Origin: Microbulbifer aggregans
GTDB lineage: Bacteria; Pseudomonadota; Gammaproteobacteria; Pseudomonadales; Cellvibrionaceae
DNA: 64,000 nucleotides
Direction of reading: 5' to 3'
NCBI RefSeq assembly: GCF_020524005.1
Contig: NZ_JAIVKK010000013.1
Span: 57,485-121,484, forward strand
Positions 46,383-55,696 of this stretch are shown here, piece after piece. The notes under the pieces are model-generated. The model searched no databases, was not told the DNA's origin, and was given only the letters and a program-made list of their open reading frames with translations. How positions within the stretch are numbered: position 1 is the stretch's first letter; every line of letters starts with the position of its first letter. The translations under genes and the position numbers were made by a program.

Positions 46383-47531
46383 TCAGTAGATGCTTGGGCC
46401 GCCGCCAACATCGGTGTCGCTGGCGATACTCAGCTCGTCGGCGGCGCTGTTGAGATACTCGGCGTCGGACTCGGACTTGAGCTTGATCATCAGGCGCAGG
46501 TCGTTGGCCGAGTCGGCGTGGGCGAGGGCGTCTTCGTAAGTGATTTCGCCGCGGTCGTAGAGTTCGTACAGGGCCTGGTCAAAGGTCTGCATACCCTGTT
46601 CGACGGAGCGCTTCATCAGCTCTTTCATCTTGTGCACCTCACCTTTGCGGATCAGGTCCGACATCAGCGGGGTGTTGATCATGATCTCGAGACAGGCGCG
46701 GCGGCCGTCGCCGTCTGGCGTCGGCACCAGCTGCTGGGCGACCATGGCCTGCAGGTTCAGGGACAGGTCCATCCACAGCTGCTGGTGGCGATCCGCAGGG
46801 AAGAAGTGGATGATCCGGTCCAGCGCCTGGTTGGCGTTGTTGGCGTGCAGGGTACACAGGCACAGGTGACCGGTTTCCGCGAAGGCGATGGCGTGATCCA
46901 TGGTTTCACGGGAGCGCACCTCACCAATCAGGATGACATCGGGCGCCTGACGCAGGGTGTTTTTCAGTGCGGTTTCGAAAGACTCGGTATCGAGGCCGAC
47001 TTCGCGCTGGGTAACGATACAGCCGCGGTGCTGGTGGATAAATTCGATGGGGTCTTCGATGGAGATGATGTGACCCTTCGAATTTTCGTTGCGGTGGCCA
47101 ATCATGGAGGCCAGCGAGGTGGACTTACCGGTACCGGTCGCGCCCACGAAGATGATCAGGCCGCGCTTGGTCATGGCCAGTTCTTTGAGCTGCTCGGGCA
47201 AGCCGAGGCCGTCGATGGTGGGTATCTTGGTTTCGATCCGGCGCAGTACCATGCCGACGAGGTTGCGCTGGAAGAAAGCGGATACCCGGAAACGGCCGAC
47301 GTTGCGCACGGAGATGGCGAAGTTCAGCTCTTTCTGCTCAACGAATTCGCGCTTCTGGCGCTCGTTCATGATGCCGACGACCAGTTCGCGGGCCTTTTCC
47401 GGGGTCAGCGGCGTGGTGCTGACCGGGACGACCTTGCCGTGCAGTTTGATCGACGGCGGTACGCCAGCAGTGATGAAGAGGTCAGATGCGCCTTTTTCGG
47501 AGACGAGTTGCAGGAGGCGTTCGATTTCCAT
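46383..47531 (-). CDS. pilU: Type IV pilus retraction ATPase PilU
   Basis: The 382-residue ATPase has Walker A GATGTGKST (about residue 132), the Asp-box IEDPIEF, AETGHLCLCTLHANNANQAL and a C-terminal extension (IKLKSESDAEYLNSAADELS) that is typical of PilU relative to PilT. It assists PilT in pilus retraction. Distinct from PilT encoded upstream, separated by a 313-bp palindrome-rich gap. Confidence 0.94.
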   Translation of the reverse strand: MEIERLLQLVSEKGASDLFITAGVPPSIKLHGKVVPVSTTPLTPEKARELVVGIMNERQKREFVEQKELNFAISVRNVGRFRVSAFFQRNLVGMVLRRIETKIPTIDGLGLPEQLKELAMTKRGLIIFVGATGTGKSTSLASMIGHRNENSKGHIISIEDPIEFIHQHRGCIVTQREVGLDTESFETALKNTLRQAPDVILIGEVRSRETMDHAIAFAETGHLCLCTLHANNANQALDRIIHFFPADRHQQLWMDLSLNLQAMVAQQLVPTPDGDGRRACLEIMINTPLMSDLIRKGEVHKMKELMKRSVEQGMQTFDQALYELYDRGEITYEDALAHADSANDLRLMIKLKSESDAEYLNSAADELSIASDTDVGGGPSIY

Positions 47532-47603
47532 TTTTTATTACCGCTGATTGTTTCGCGTGTATTTAACAGGCCCCGGCTCGTGTTCTTTTCTTGGCCGGCG
47601 GCG

Positions 47604-47725
47604 GCGGGGCACCGGGGCGGGGTTTCAGGACCGGGCTAGGCGCCCCCCAGCGAATACGTCCCTGTACGCTTCGTCGGCAACATCCCTGTTGCCGACGATC
47701 CTGAAACCCCGCCCCGGTACCCCGC
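47604..47725. repeat. Long GC-rich inverted repeat with nested hairpin
   Basis: Arms of 29 bp starting GCGGGGCACCGGGGCGGGGT and ending at its complement 64 bases later; 27 of 29 positions pair. Inside is GTCGGCAACA...TGTTGCCGAC (10 bp arms). In pilT mRNA this would fold into a very stable cloverleaf-like structure, possibly a transcript stabiliser or a mobile palindromic element of unknown family. Confidence 0.85.
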
Positions 47726-47793
47726 CTTCAATTCGACTGTTTGCACTTCGTTAGCTGTGCAGCTCTCTGGTCGAGCCTTTTCCCTAACGTTTC

Positions 47794-47820
47794 GTCATCC
47801 CGGCCTTGAGCCGGGATCCA
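47794..47820. repeat. Family B REP-like element
   Basis: GTCATCCCGGCCTTGAGCCG... pairs with itself (CCCGGC-CTTGA-GCCGGG); the same element occurs at 17455 and 39949. Confidence 0.85.
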
Positions 47821-47844
47821 GTCCCCCAAAGCCCGGGTTAAACT

Positions 47845-48879
47845 TTAAAAATTCTCAGGCATCTTGGCCTTCTCGCGCGCCGACTCACGGCTGATCACGC
47901 GGCGCTCCACCAGATCCTGCAGGCACTGGTCCATGGTCTGCATGCCGACGCTGGCGCCGGTCTGGATCGCGGAGTACATCTGCGCAACCTTGTCTTCGCG
48001 GATCAGGTTACGGATCGCCGGGGTGCCGCGCATGATTTCGTGGGCGGCAACACGGCCGCCGCCGTTGCGCTTGAGCAGCGTCTGGGAAATCACCGCCTGC
48101 AGGGATTCCGACAGCATGGAGCGCACCATGGCCTTTTCCTGCGCCGGGAAGACGTCTACCACACGGTCGATGGTCTTGGCGGCTGAGGTGGTGTGCAGGG
48201 TCCCGAATACCAGGTGGCCGGTTTCTGCGGCGGTGAGTGCCAGGCGGATGGTTTCGAGGTCACGCATCTCACCCACGAGGATGATGTCCGGGTCTTCACG
48301 CAGTGCGGAGCGCAGTGCTTCGGCGAAGCCGTGGGTATCGCGGTGGACTTCCCGCTGGTTCACCAGGCATTTCTTGGATTCGTGTACGAATTCGATCGGG
48401 TCTTCGACGGTAAGGATGTGCTCGTACTTGTTGTCGTTGATGTAGTCGATCATCGCCGCAAGCGAGGTGGACTTACCGGAACCGGTGGGGCCGGTGACCA
48501 GTACCAGGCCGCGCGGGGTATCGGAGATCTGTTTGAACACCTGGCCCATGCCCAGATCTTCCATGGTGAGTACCTTGGAAGGAATGGTCCGGAATACGGC
48601 GCCGGCGCCGCGGTTGTGGTTGAACGCATTCACACGGAAGCGGGCCACACCGGGTACCTCGAAGGAGAAGTCGGTTTCCAGGAACTCTTCGTAGTCCTTG
48701 CGCTGCTTGTCGTTCATGATCTCGTAGATCAGACCGTGCACCTGCTTGTGCTCCATCGGCGGCAGGTTGATACGGCGCACATCGCCGTCGACCCGGATCA
48801 TGGGCGGCAGGCCGGCCGAGAGGTGCAAGTCGGAAGCGTTCTGTTTGGCGCTGAAGGCGAGGAGTTCTGTAATGTCCAT
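47845..48879 (-). CDS. pilT: Type IV pilus retraction ATPase PilT
   Basis: The 344-residue hexameric ATPase has Walker A GPTGSGKST (about residue 132), VEDPIEFVHESKKCLVNQRE, AETGHLVFGTLHTTSAAKT and the C-terminal AIRNLIREDK. It powers pilus retraction and DNA uptake. It is divergent from yggS, as in Pseudomonas, with a structured 250-bp gap between them. Confidence 0.95.
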   Translation of the reverse strand: MDITELLAFSAKQNASDLHLSAGLPPMIRVDGDVRRINLPPMEHKQVHGLIYEIMNDKQRKDYEEFLETDFSFEVPGVARFRVNAFNHNRGAGAVFRTIPSKVLTMEDLGMGQVFKQISDTPRGLVLVTGPTGSGKSTSLAAMIDYINDNKYEHILTVEDPIEFVHESKKCLVNQREVHRDTHGFAEALRSALREDPDIILVGEMRDLETIRLALTAAETGHLVFGTLHTTSAAKTIDRVVDVFPAQEKAMVRSMLSESLQAVISQTLLKRNGGGRVAAHEIMRGTPAIRNLIREDKVAQMYSAIQTGASVGMQTMDQCLQDLVERRVISRESAREKAKMPENF

Positions 48880-48909
48880 ACTGCTACCTTATTGTTATGG
48901 GGACCTCTA

Positions 48910-49057
48910 AGCGGATCCGTGATGTCTCTGCGGATCGCCCTGCGGGGCTTAAAGAGCGGCTCACACTCTGCGTTACGGCTTCTCGAAAGGTATTAACCTT
49001 CCCGCGAAGCCGCGCCTTGATTGTAAGCCGCTCTTTAAGCCGGAGACACCACCGATC
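48910..49057. repeat. Nested inverted repeat in the pilT-yggS divergent region
   Basis: CTTAAAGAGCGGCT (48948-48961) and AGCCGCTCTTTAAG (49026-49039) are perfect 14-bp arms. Outside them GCGGATCCGTGATGTCTC and its complement at about 49041-49058 pair at 15 of 18. Inside, CGGCTTC/GAAGCCG and AAGGT/ACCTT form more stems. Only about 75 bp separate it from the yggS start. Confidence 0.8.
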
Positions 49058-49133
49058 CACTCAGTGCTCCCCAGAATGACTCACAGGCGGTGAATGCATA
49101 GAATGCCCGCCGAGCAATAGTTGGGTCCAGTAT

Positions 49134-49829
49134 ATGCGCAAAGGGTCTATCGTCGAAAACCTCAATTCTGTCACTGAGCGGATTGTCACAGCCTGCCGCA
49201 GTTGTGGGCGGGATCCTGCGGCGGTAACGCTGCTGGCAGTGTCCAAAACCCGGCCGGCAGAGGATATTCGCTCCGCGTTTGCCAGCGGGCAGCGCCATTT
49301 TGGTGAGAATTACCTGCAGGAGGCACTGGACAAGCAGGCTGAACTGGCCGACCTGGATATCGTGTGGCACTTCATCGGCCCGCTCCAGTCCAATAAGTCC
49401 CGCGATGTGGCGGAGCACTTTGACTGGATGCATACCCTTGATCGGTTAAAAATTGCGCGCCGGCTGTCTGAGCAGCGCCCGCAGGGCCTGCCGCCGCTGA
49501 AGGTGTGTCTGCAGGTGAATATCGATGGTGAGGAGACCAAATCTGGTGTTACACCCGAGCAGCTTCCAGCACTGGCGGCAGCGGTGGCCGGGCTGCCAAA
49601 CCTGGAGCTGCGCGGACTGATGGCGATACCCGCGCCCAGAGCGGAAACCGAGGATCAGCGCACGCCTTTTATACAGCTCGCTGCGCTGCTCGAAGACCTG
49701 CGCGCGCAGCTGCCGGAGCAGCCGCTGGATACCCTGTCCATGGGCATGTCTGGCGATATGGAAGCGGCGGTCTTCAGCGGAGCGACCGTCGTACGTATTG
49801 GCACCGATATTTTTGGTGCCCGCAAATAA
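49134..49829 (+). CDS. yggS: YggS family PLP-homeostasis protein
   Basis: The 231-residue monomeric TIM-barrel-like protein binds PLP at K38 in LLAVSKTRPA; HFGENYLQEALDK, WHFIGPLQSNKSR and LSMGMSGDMEAAV are diagnostic. It buffers PLP and keto-acid levels. First gene of the conserved yggS-proC-yggT unit. Confidence 0.95.
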   Translation: MRKGSIVENLNSVTERIVTACRSCGRDPAAVTLLAVSKTRPAEDIRSAFASGQRHFGENYLQEALDKQAELADLDIVWHFIGPLQSNKSRDVAEHFDWMHTLDRLKIARRLSEQRPQGLPPLKVCLQVNIDGEETKSGVTPEQLPALAAAVAGLPNLELRGLMAIPAPRAETEDQRTPFIQLAALLEDLRAQLPEQPLDTLSMGMSGDMEAAVFSGATVVRIGTDIFGARK

Positions 49830-49847
49830 AGTTCATTGGGGTAAATC

Positions 49848-50675
49848 ATGTCACAGCAAAAAATGGTGTTTATCGGTGGTTCCGGCAATATGGCTGGGGC
49901 TGTGATCGGTGGTTTGGTGGCCAGTGGCTATCCAGCGGACAATATTGTCGCTACCGGCCGCGACGAGCAGAAACTGAAGGACTTCGTGGCCCGCACCGGT
50001 GTGCGTGGCAGTACCGATAATCACACGGCGATCCGAGATGCGGATGTGATTGTGCTGTCGGTAAAGCCGCAGGTGATGAAAGATCTGTGTGAAGATATCG
50101 CCAGCGAAGTAAGTGCCCGCAAACCCCTGGTGATTACCCTGGCCGCGGGTATCCCGCTGGCAGCTTACCAGCGCTGGCTGGGGGCCGGTGTGCCGATTAT
50201 CCGCGCCATGCCCAATACCCCGGCTCTTGTCGGTACAGGCGTTACCGGGCTATTTGCCGGTGATGGCGTTACCAGCGAACATAAGTCCGTTGCCACGCAG
50301 ATGGCGGACGCGGTGGGTATCGCGCTGTGGGTGGAAGCAGAGTCCGGTATTGATCAGGTCATCGCAGTTTCCGGATCCGGCCCGGCCTACTATTTTCAAT
50401 TTATGGAATCCATGATCGACGCGGCGGAAAAGGCGGGTATGAAGCGCGCCGACGCCGAACGCCTCACCTTGCAAACCGCACTGGGCGCGGCGAAACTGGC
50501 AGTGGCCAGCGACGTGGATGTGGCGCAGCTCAAGCGTAATGTTATGTCGCCCAATGGCACCACGGAACGCGCGGTAAAGCGCTTCCAGGAGGGTGGTCTT
50601 CCTCAGTTGGTGGAGCAGGCCATGAGCGACTGTGCGGCGCGCGCGGCTGAAATGGCAAAAGAGCTTGATCAGTAG
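49848..50675 (+). CDS. proC: Pyrroline-5-carboxylate reductase ProC
   Basis: The 275-residue enzyme has the NADPH loop FIGGSGNMAGAVIGGL (residues 5-20), RAMPNTPALVGTGVTGLFA and AVSGSGPAYYFQFMESM. It makes proline from P5C. It follows yggS by 18 bp in the same transcript. Confidence 0.95.
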   Translation: MSQQKMVFIGGSGNMAGAVIGGLVASGYPADNIVATGRDEQKLKDFVARTGVRGSTDNHTAIRDADVIVLSVKPQVMKDLCEDIASEVSARKPLVITLAAGIPLAAYQRWLGAGVPIIRAMPNTPALVGTGVTGLFAGDGVTSEHKSVATQMADAVGIALWVEAESGIDQVIAVSGSGPAYYFQFMESMIDAAEKAGMKRADAERLTLQTALGAAKLAVASDVDVAQLKRNVMSPNGTTERAVKRFQEGGLPQLVEQAMSDCAARAAEMAKELDQ

Positions 50676-50801
50676 CGCTCAGTTAAAGCGCAGTAGCAAG
50701 AATCGGAGGGTGAGTGCTGAACTCTCGACCCCGGCACTCACTCGGCACCGGGCTCGCTAAAAAGCAGCCCGAGAAAAATAACCACGTTGCAAGGACTCTC
50801 G

Positions 50802-51407
50802 ATGGTCAACACCTTCAGTAATATCGGCGTATTTATCCTCGCCACCCTGGGGATCCTGTTCCTGTTTGCGGTACTGTTGCGCTTCATGTTGCAGCTGGCG
50901 CGGGCGGATTTTTACAATCCTCTATCCCAGGGCATCGTCAAAGTTACCAACCCGTTACTGCGGCCGTTGCGCAAAGTGGTGCCCGGCCTGTTTGGTATCG
51001 ATATGGCCTCATTGGTGCTGGCGTTGCTTGTAGGCTGGATCATGATCATGGGGTCGGGGCTGTTGGCGGGTGTCGGTGTCCTGAACCCACTCTCCGCGCT
51101 GCTCTGGTCGCTGCTCGGTTGCCTGATGACCCTGATTGCGATCCTGTTTGTGGGTATGCTGATTTCCATTGTTGTCAGCTGGGTTGCACCCCAGAGCTCG
51201 CACCCCGCGCTGATGCTGCTGCGTCAGCTGCTGGAGCCTCTCTATGGGCCAGTGCGCAAAATCATCCCGCCACTGGGGGTGATCGATATCAGCCCGATCT
51301 TCATCTTTATTCTGCTCACTGTGGCCGACAAGCTGCTGCTGGGCATTGCCGAGAGCGCGCAGATGCCGCAGATGGTGTACAACCTTTTCTGGCACGTACC
51401 GTTTTGA
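50802..51407 (+). CDS. yggT: YggT family membrane protein
   Basis: The 201-residue membrane protein starts MVNTFSNIGVF (AAGGA 6 bases upstream; TTG 50787 is a weaker start). It has two YggT repeats, each with two or three TM helices and the motif PLLRPLRKVVPG / PLYGPVRKIIPP. It is predicted to act in osmotic response or envelope function; mechanism unknown. Follows proC by 126 bp in the conserved order. Confidence 0.92.
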   Translation: MVNTFSNIGVFILATLGILFLFAVLLRFMLQLARADFYNPLSQGIVKVTNPLLRPLRKVVPGLFGIDMASLVLALLVGWIMIMGSGLLAGVGVLNPLSALLWSLLGCLMTLIAILFVGMLISIVVSWVAPQSSHPALMLLRQLLEPLYGPVRKIIPPLGVIDISPIFIFILLTVADKLLLGIAESAQMPQMVYNLFWHVPF

Positions 51408-51625
51408 TTTTTGCTCCGGGGCTGCCGCCAGTGGCCCCGGTATCCCTTCACCTGAACCCTCCGGCAACCTGTCTTAGCTGTCAGTTGCCGCTTCTCACAC
51501 CCGCAAGGGTGCTTCTAACCCCCCGCCAGTTCTCGAAATCGCACGAACGTACTTTATCTTGACGCCGCCATACCCGAAAATGGCCGACTCTTCGAAAGCA
51601 AGCACTGACAACAAGAACCGATAAC

Positions 51626-53602
51626 ATGGAAGATGCGACTTTGCGCCAGCACATTGCCGATTACGACCGCTGGAAAAAGATACTGGATTGCCAGTTCGAT
51701 TCGTTTAGCCACTGGCTTGAGGAGCACTTCCCCAACTCGGCCGGTGCCCGGCAGGTCGTCCAGCAGGCGCGTCAATTGCTTGTCGACGATCAGTTCACCG
51801 TGGCTCTGGTGGGAGAGTTCTCCCGCGGTAAAACCGAGCTGATCAACGCCTTGCTGTCGCATACCTATGGCAAACGCCTGCTGCCCTCACGCCCCGGTCG
51901 CACCACCATGTGCCCCACGGAAATTTACAGCGATGGTACCGAACAGGCCTCCGTCAGGCTGCTGCCGATCGAAACCCTGGTCACCAACACCAGCCTGGAA
52001 AGCTACCGGCGCATTCCCCAGAAGTGGGTAAACCACGAATTCGATCCCGACGATGCCGACGCAACCCGCGATGCGTTGATGAAGGTGGCTGAGACCAAAG
52101 CGGTCACCCCGGAAGATGCGGCACGCTACGGTTTTGACCGCCGCCACCTTGATGGCAAAGGCAACCTGGTACAGATCCCAGCCTGGCGCTACGCACTGAT
52201 CTCCCTGCCGCACCCGCTGCTGGCACAGGGGCTGCGTATCATCGACACCCCCGGACTCAATGCACTTGGCAACGAGCCCGAGTTGACCCTGTCCACTCTC
52301 CCCAGTGCCCAGGCGGTGGCTTTCCTGCTGTCGGCGGATGCCGGTGTCAGCGGCACTGATCTGAATATGTGGGAAACCCATCTGGTACCCCTGCGCGAGC
52401 ACCGCGGCACCGCGGTGATGGCGTTACTGAACAAGATTGATGTCCTTTGGGACGACCCGGACGAAGACCCGGAAGAAATGCAGCGCCGCATGCGCGCCGA
52501 AGTGAGCAAGTTGCTCGACCTGCCGCAGGAACATGTCATCGGCGTCTCCGCGAAAAAAGCCCTGCTGGCCCGCGCGCAGCGCGACCCGATACTGCTGAAG
52601 CAAAGCCGTTTTGGTGATTTTGAAAAACTGCTGGTGCAACGCCTGATCAGCCACCGCGACAAAGTGGCCAACCATCGCTCGCTGCACCAGGCGCTGACCC
52701 TGATGGCAGACACCCGCGACCTGCTGAAGCGTCGCCTGAACAGCGGCCGCGCGACCCTGGAGCACCTGAAGCGCCAGGGCGCCACCAGCGCTGAACAACT
52801 GGAAGAGCTGAAGCAGCTGCACCAGACTGCCCGTGAGCAGCACAAGTACTGCCACCAGGAGCTGCTCAATCTCAAGTCCAGCCAACGCATGCTGGGTCGC
52901 CAGCGCTCTTCGCTGCTGGCACCGGTGTCCAGTCAGCAATTGCAGCAACTGATTGATGAAACCCGCCGTGCGCTGAACGAGCGCTGGTCACCGCTGGGAC
53001 TGGCTCGCGCAATCGACGGATTTATGGGCGGTGTGGAGCACCAGCTGGCCAATCTGGAGCGGGAGGTCGATCAGGCCAACCGGCTGGTTGATGCGATTTA
53101 CGATCGTTCTACGCTGAATAATATTGCGGCTTCAGAACAGCATTTCGAGATTGCCGCTTTCCGCGCGGCCTTGCGCGGCCTGCACAGACAGGCAGCACAG
53201 CTGCGCCGGTCTCCGCAATTGTTGCTGGCCCGCCGCAATCGCCTGACCGAGCGCTTTGTGGCAACGCTGGCCAACGAGGTTGGGCGCATGTATAGCCAGA
53301 TGATTTCCTCTGTGGATGGCTGGCTGGAACAGGCGCTGGAGCCGCTCAAGCAGCACGTGCAGTACCAGAAGCACTTGCTGAACCGTCACCTGATCAAGCT
53401 CACGGAACTGAAACAGAAAACCCAGAGCAAGCGCACGGACCTGCACGCGCTGGAAGAGGAACTGGTACGCAACCACAGTGCGCTGGGTTCCCTGGAGGAG
53501 TTGCTCAAGCAGACCAGCACCGCGCCTTTGCCGATCGCGCCAGCGCCAGTCGCTACGGTTGCCAGCAACGTTACGCCACTGAAGGCGCCCGCTGCGTCAT
53601 AG
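51626..53602 (+). CDS. Dynamin-family GTPase
   Basis: The 658-residue protein has a complete G domain: P-loop GEFSRGKT (63-70), switch-region GRTTMCPTEI, DTPGLNALG (about 206), NKIDVL (about 268). The remainder is long helical segments with heptads (residues 360-480, KRLNSGRATLEHLKRQ; 560-640), typical of bacterial dynamin-like proteins. It has no signal peptide and no clear TM segment, so membrane remodelling via amphipathic tips is likely. It interrupts the usual yggT-metX neighbourhood and has no second DLP partner nearby, unlike paired DLPs. Exact subfamily uncertain. Confidence 0.85.
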   Translation: MEDATLRQHIADYDRWKKILDCQFDSFSHWLEEHFPNSAGARQVVQQARQLLVDDQFTVALVGEFSRGKTELINALLSHTYGKRLLPSRPGRTTMCPTEIYSDGTEQASVRLLPIETLVTNTSLESYRRIPQKWVNHEFDPDDADATRDALMKVAETKAVTPEDAARYGFDRRHLDGKGNLVQIPAWRYALISLPHPLLAQGLRIIDTPGLNALGNEPELTLSTLPSAQAVAFLLSADAGVSGTDLNMWETHLVPLREHRGTAVMALLNKIDVLWDDPDEDPEEMQRRMRAEVSKLLDLPQEHVIGVSAKKALLARAQRDPILLKQSRFGDFEKLLVQRLISHRDKVANHRSLHQALTLMADTRDLLKRRLNSGRATLEHLKRQGATSAEQLEELKQLHQTAREQHKYCHQELLNLKSSQRMLGRQRSSLLAPVSSQQLQQLIDETRRALNERWSPLGLARAIDGFMGGVEHQLANLEREVDQANRLVDAIYDRSTLNNIAASEQHFEIAAFRAALRGLHRQAAQLRRSPQLLLARRNRLTERFVATLANEVGRMYSQMISSVDGWLEQALEPLKQHVQYQKHLLNRHLIKLTELKQKTQSKRTDLHALEEELVRNHSALGSLEELLKQTSTAPLPIAPAPVATVASNVTPLKAPAAS

Positions 53603-53630
53603 CGAGCGAATAGGCTCCGTGGCGGCGTAG

Positions 53631-53680
53631 GTGCCGGGCACATCCTCTTTTCGACAGTCTCACAAGGATGTACCCGGCAC
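53631..53680 (+). terminator. Stem-loop after the dynamin-like gene
   Basis: GTGCCGGGCACATCCT (53631-53646) pairs with AGGATGTACCCGGCAC (53665-53680) at 15 of 16 positions, loop 18 bases. No T tract follows, so it is more probably a mRNA 3'-end stabiliser or repeat element than a terminator. Confidence 0.5.
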
Positions 53681-53806
53681 CCATGCCTTCGCCCTAAATT
53701 CCTCTGCTATCTGCACGCCTGGATGTGCGGCAATATGCCGCGGTGTACTACGCCCTCCACCTTTCGTAAACTTGGCGCCCCGCCAATCAGATAAGCACGC
53801 AAGATT

Positions 53807-55003
53807 TTGACCACGGAAGCGCAATCCCAGACTCCCCGCAATCCGGCCGAGCTGCCGGCCAATTCGGTTGGGCTCGTCGAGCCCCAAAGCCATACGTTTG
53901 CTGGACCGTTCAAACTGGCCTGTGGCCGGGTGCTGGATGAATACACCTTGATGTATGAGACCTATGGCACCCTGAATGCAGACCGGAGCAATGGCGTTCT
54001 GATTTGTCATGCACTTTCCGGGCACCATCATGCCGCCGGGTATCACAGCCTCGACGACAAGCGGCCCGGCTGGTGGGATCACTACATTGGCCCGGGCAAG
54101 CCCATCGATACCAACAAGTTCTTCGTGGTGGCGCTGAATAACCTCGGTGGCTGCCACGGTTCCACTGGGCCGGCTTCCATCAATCCGGCGACCGGTAAGC
54201 CCTGGGGGCCGGACTTCCCGCCGCTGCGGGCTCGCGACTGGGTGCACAGCCAGGCACAGTTGGCCGATTACCTGGGTATCGAAACCTGGGCCGCGGTCGT
54301 CGGCGGCAGCTTAGGTGGTATGCAGGCCATGCGCTGGACGCTGGAATACCCGGAGCGGGTGCGTCACGCGGTGGTAATTGCGTCGGCGATGAAGCTGTCC
54401 GCGCAGAATATCGCGTTCAATGAGACTGCCCGTCAGTCGATCACATCCGACCCCAACTTCCGCGACGGTCGCTACCTGGAAGAGCAGACCCTGCCTCGGG
54501 ATGGCCTCGCGGTGGCGCGGATGATCGGGCATATCACCTATTTGTCTGACGACGGGCTGGGCAAAAAATTCGGGCGCGAGCTGCGCTCTGGCACCTTTGA
54601 GCAGGGTGTAGAAGAGCTGGTGGAATTTCAGGTGCAGAGCTACCTGCGCTATCAGGGGGATTCGTTCTCCGGTACGTTTGACCCCAATACCTACATCCTG
54701 ATGACCCGAGCGCTCGATTATTTTGATCTTGCGCGGGAGTATGACAACGACCCGGTCAAGGCGTTTTCTCACGCGTGCAGCAAATTCCTGCTGGTGTCTT
54801 TCACCTCTGACTGGCGCTTTGCCCCGGAGCGCTCACGGGAAATCGCCGACGCGCTCATGCATGCCAATGTGCCGGTCAGCTACGCCGAAGTGGAATCCGC
54901 GATGGGGCATGATGCATTCCTGCTGCCGAACGAGCGTTACGAAAAACTATTTGCCGCCTATATGAATAATGTAGCGGCGGAACTGCAAGGCGAGGCCCGG
55001 TGA
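53807..55003 (+). CDS. metX: Homoserine O-acyltransferase MetX
   Basis: The 398-residue alpha/beta-hydrolase-fold enzyme has [20 protein letters not shown], the nucleophile [10 protein letters not shown] (Ser about residue 168), [15 protein letters not shown] and the final His in MGHDAFLLP. It acylates homoserine (acetyl or, as in Pseudomonas, succinyl) in methionine synthesis. TTG start; no ATG or good ribosome site lies nearby. It overlaps metW by one base in TGATG. Confidence 0.94.
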   Translation: MTTEAQSQTPRNPAELPANSVGLVEPQSHTFAGPFKLACGRVLDEYTLMYETYGTLNADRSNGVLICHALSGHHHAAGYHSLDDKRPGWWDHYIGPGKPIDTNKFFVVALNNLGGCHGSTGPASINPATGKPWGPDFPPLRARDWVHSQAQLADYLGIETWAAVVGGSLGGMQAMRWTLEYPERVRHAVVIASAMKLSAQNIAFNETARQSITSDPNFRDGRYLEEQTLPRDGLAVARMIGHITYLSDDGLGKKFGRELRSGTFEQGVEELVEFQVQSYLRYQGDSFSGTFDPNTYILMTRALDYFDLAREYDNDPVKAFSHACSKFLLVSFTSDWRFAPERSREIADALMHANVPVSYAEVESAMGHDAFLLPNERYEKLFAAYMNNVAAELQGEAR

Positions 55004-55596
55004 TGTTGCGTAAAGACCTCGACATTATCCACAACTGGATTGATCCGCAGACCCGCGTTCTCGACCTCGGTTGTGGTGACGGTGCCCTGCTGGAGAGACT
55101 CACCCGCGAAAAACAGGTTAGTGGTTACGGACTGGAAATTGACCCGGCACAAATACAACGCTGTGTTGAGCGCGGGGTCAATGTGGTGGAGCAGAACCTC
55201 GACAAAGGTCTGTCGAATTTCGCTGACCAGAGCTTCGATACTGTGGTCATGACCCAGGCGCTGCAGACTCTGCGTTTTCCCCATTTGGTGGTTGAAGAAA
55301 TGCTGCGGGTCGGGCGAGAGTGCATCATTACATTCCCAAACTTCGGGCAGTGGAAGGCGCGCTGGCACCTGGCGGTTTCCGGGCGCATGCCTGTATCCGA
55401 CTTATTGCCATATGAATGGTACGACACGCCCAATATTCACTTTTGTACTTTCAAGGATTTTGAAGTGCTGTGCCAGCAGCACAATTGGCAGATTGCACAC
55501 CGCCAGGTGGTCTCCGAATCCAGGGTGAGCGGGCTATTGAAGGACTTTTTGCCAAATCTGTTTGGTGAAACGGCGATTTACCATCTGACTCGCTAG
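55003..55596 (+). CDS. metW: Methionine biosynthesis protein MetW
   Basis: The 197-residue SAM-dependent methyltransferase-like protein has DLGCGDGALLERLTREK (motif I), GLEIDPAQIQRCVERGVNVV and the MetW-specific GRMPVSDLLPYEWYDTPNIH. It helps MetX in methionine synthesis. ATG 55003 shares the last base of the metX stop. Confidence 0.94.
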   Translation: MLRKDLDIIHNWIDPQTRVLDLGCGDGALLERLTREKQVSGYGLEIDPAQIQRCVERGVNVVEQNLDKGLSNFADQSFDTVVMTQALQTLRFPHLVVEEMLRVGRECIITFPNFGQWKARWHLAVSGRMPVSDLLPYEWYDTPNIHFCTFKDFEVLCQQHNWQIAHRQVVSESRVSGLLKDFLPNLFGETAIYHLTR

Positions 55597-55696
55597 AATA
55601 AAAGTCAGATAGTAGTAATACGCGCCGGCGGTAGGAGTACACAACTGTGCCTGCTACGCTGGGAGCGAGCGAATTTGAGTGAAAAAGGAGGACGCC

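Larger units (their letters stand above)
47532..47844. other. pilT-pilU intergenic region with a long inverted repeat
   Basis: No gene. It contains the 29-bp-arm inverted repeat (47604-47632 / 47697-47725, 27 of 29 matched), a nested palindrome GTCGGCAACA-TCCC-TGTTGCCGAC (47673-47696), and a family B REP at 47794-47820 (GTCATCCCGGCCTTGAGCCG). Confidence 0.8.

Noticed and set aside
55628..55642. GTAGGAGTAC near the DUF4426 gene resembling a REP start
   Set aside because: The palindrome and CTTGC segment of the REP are missing.
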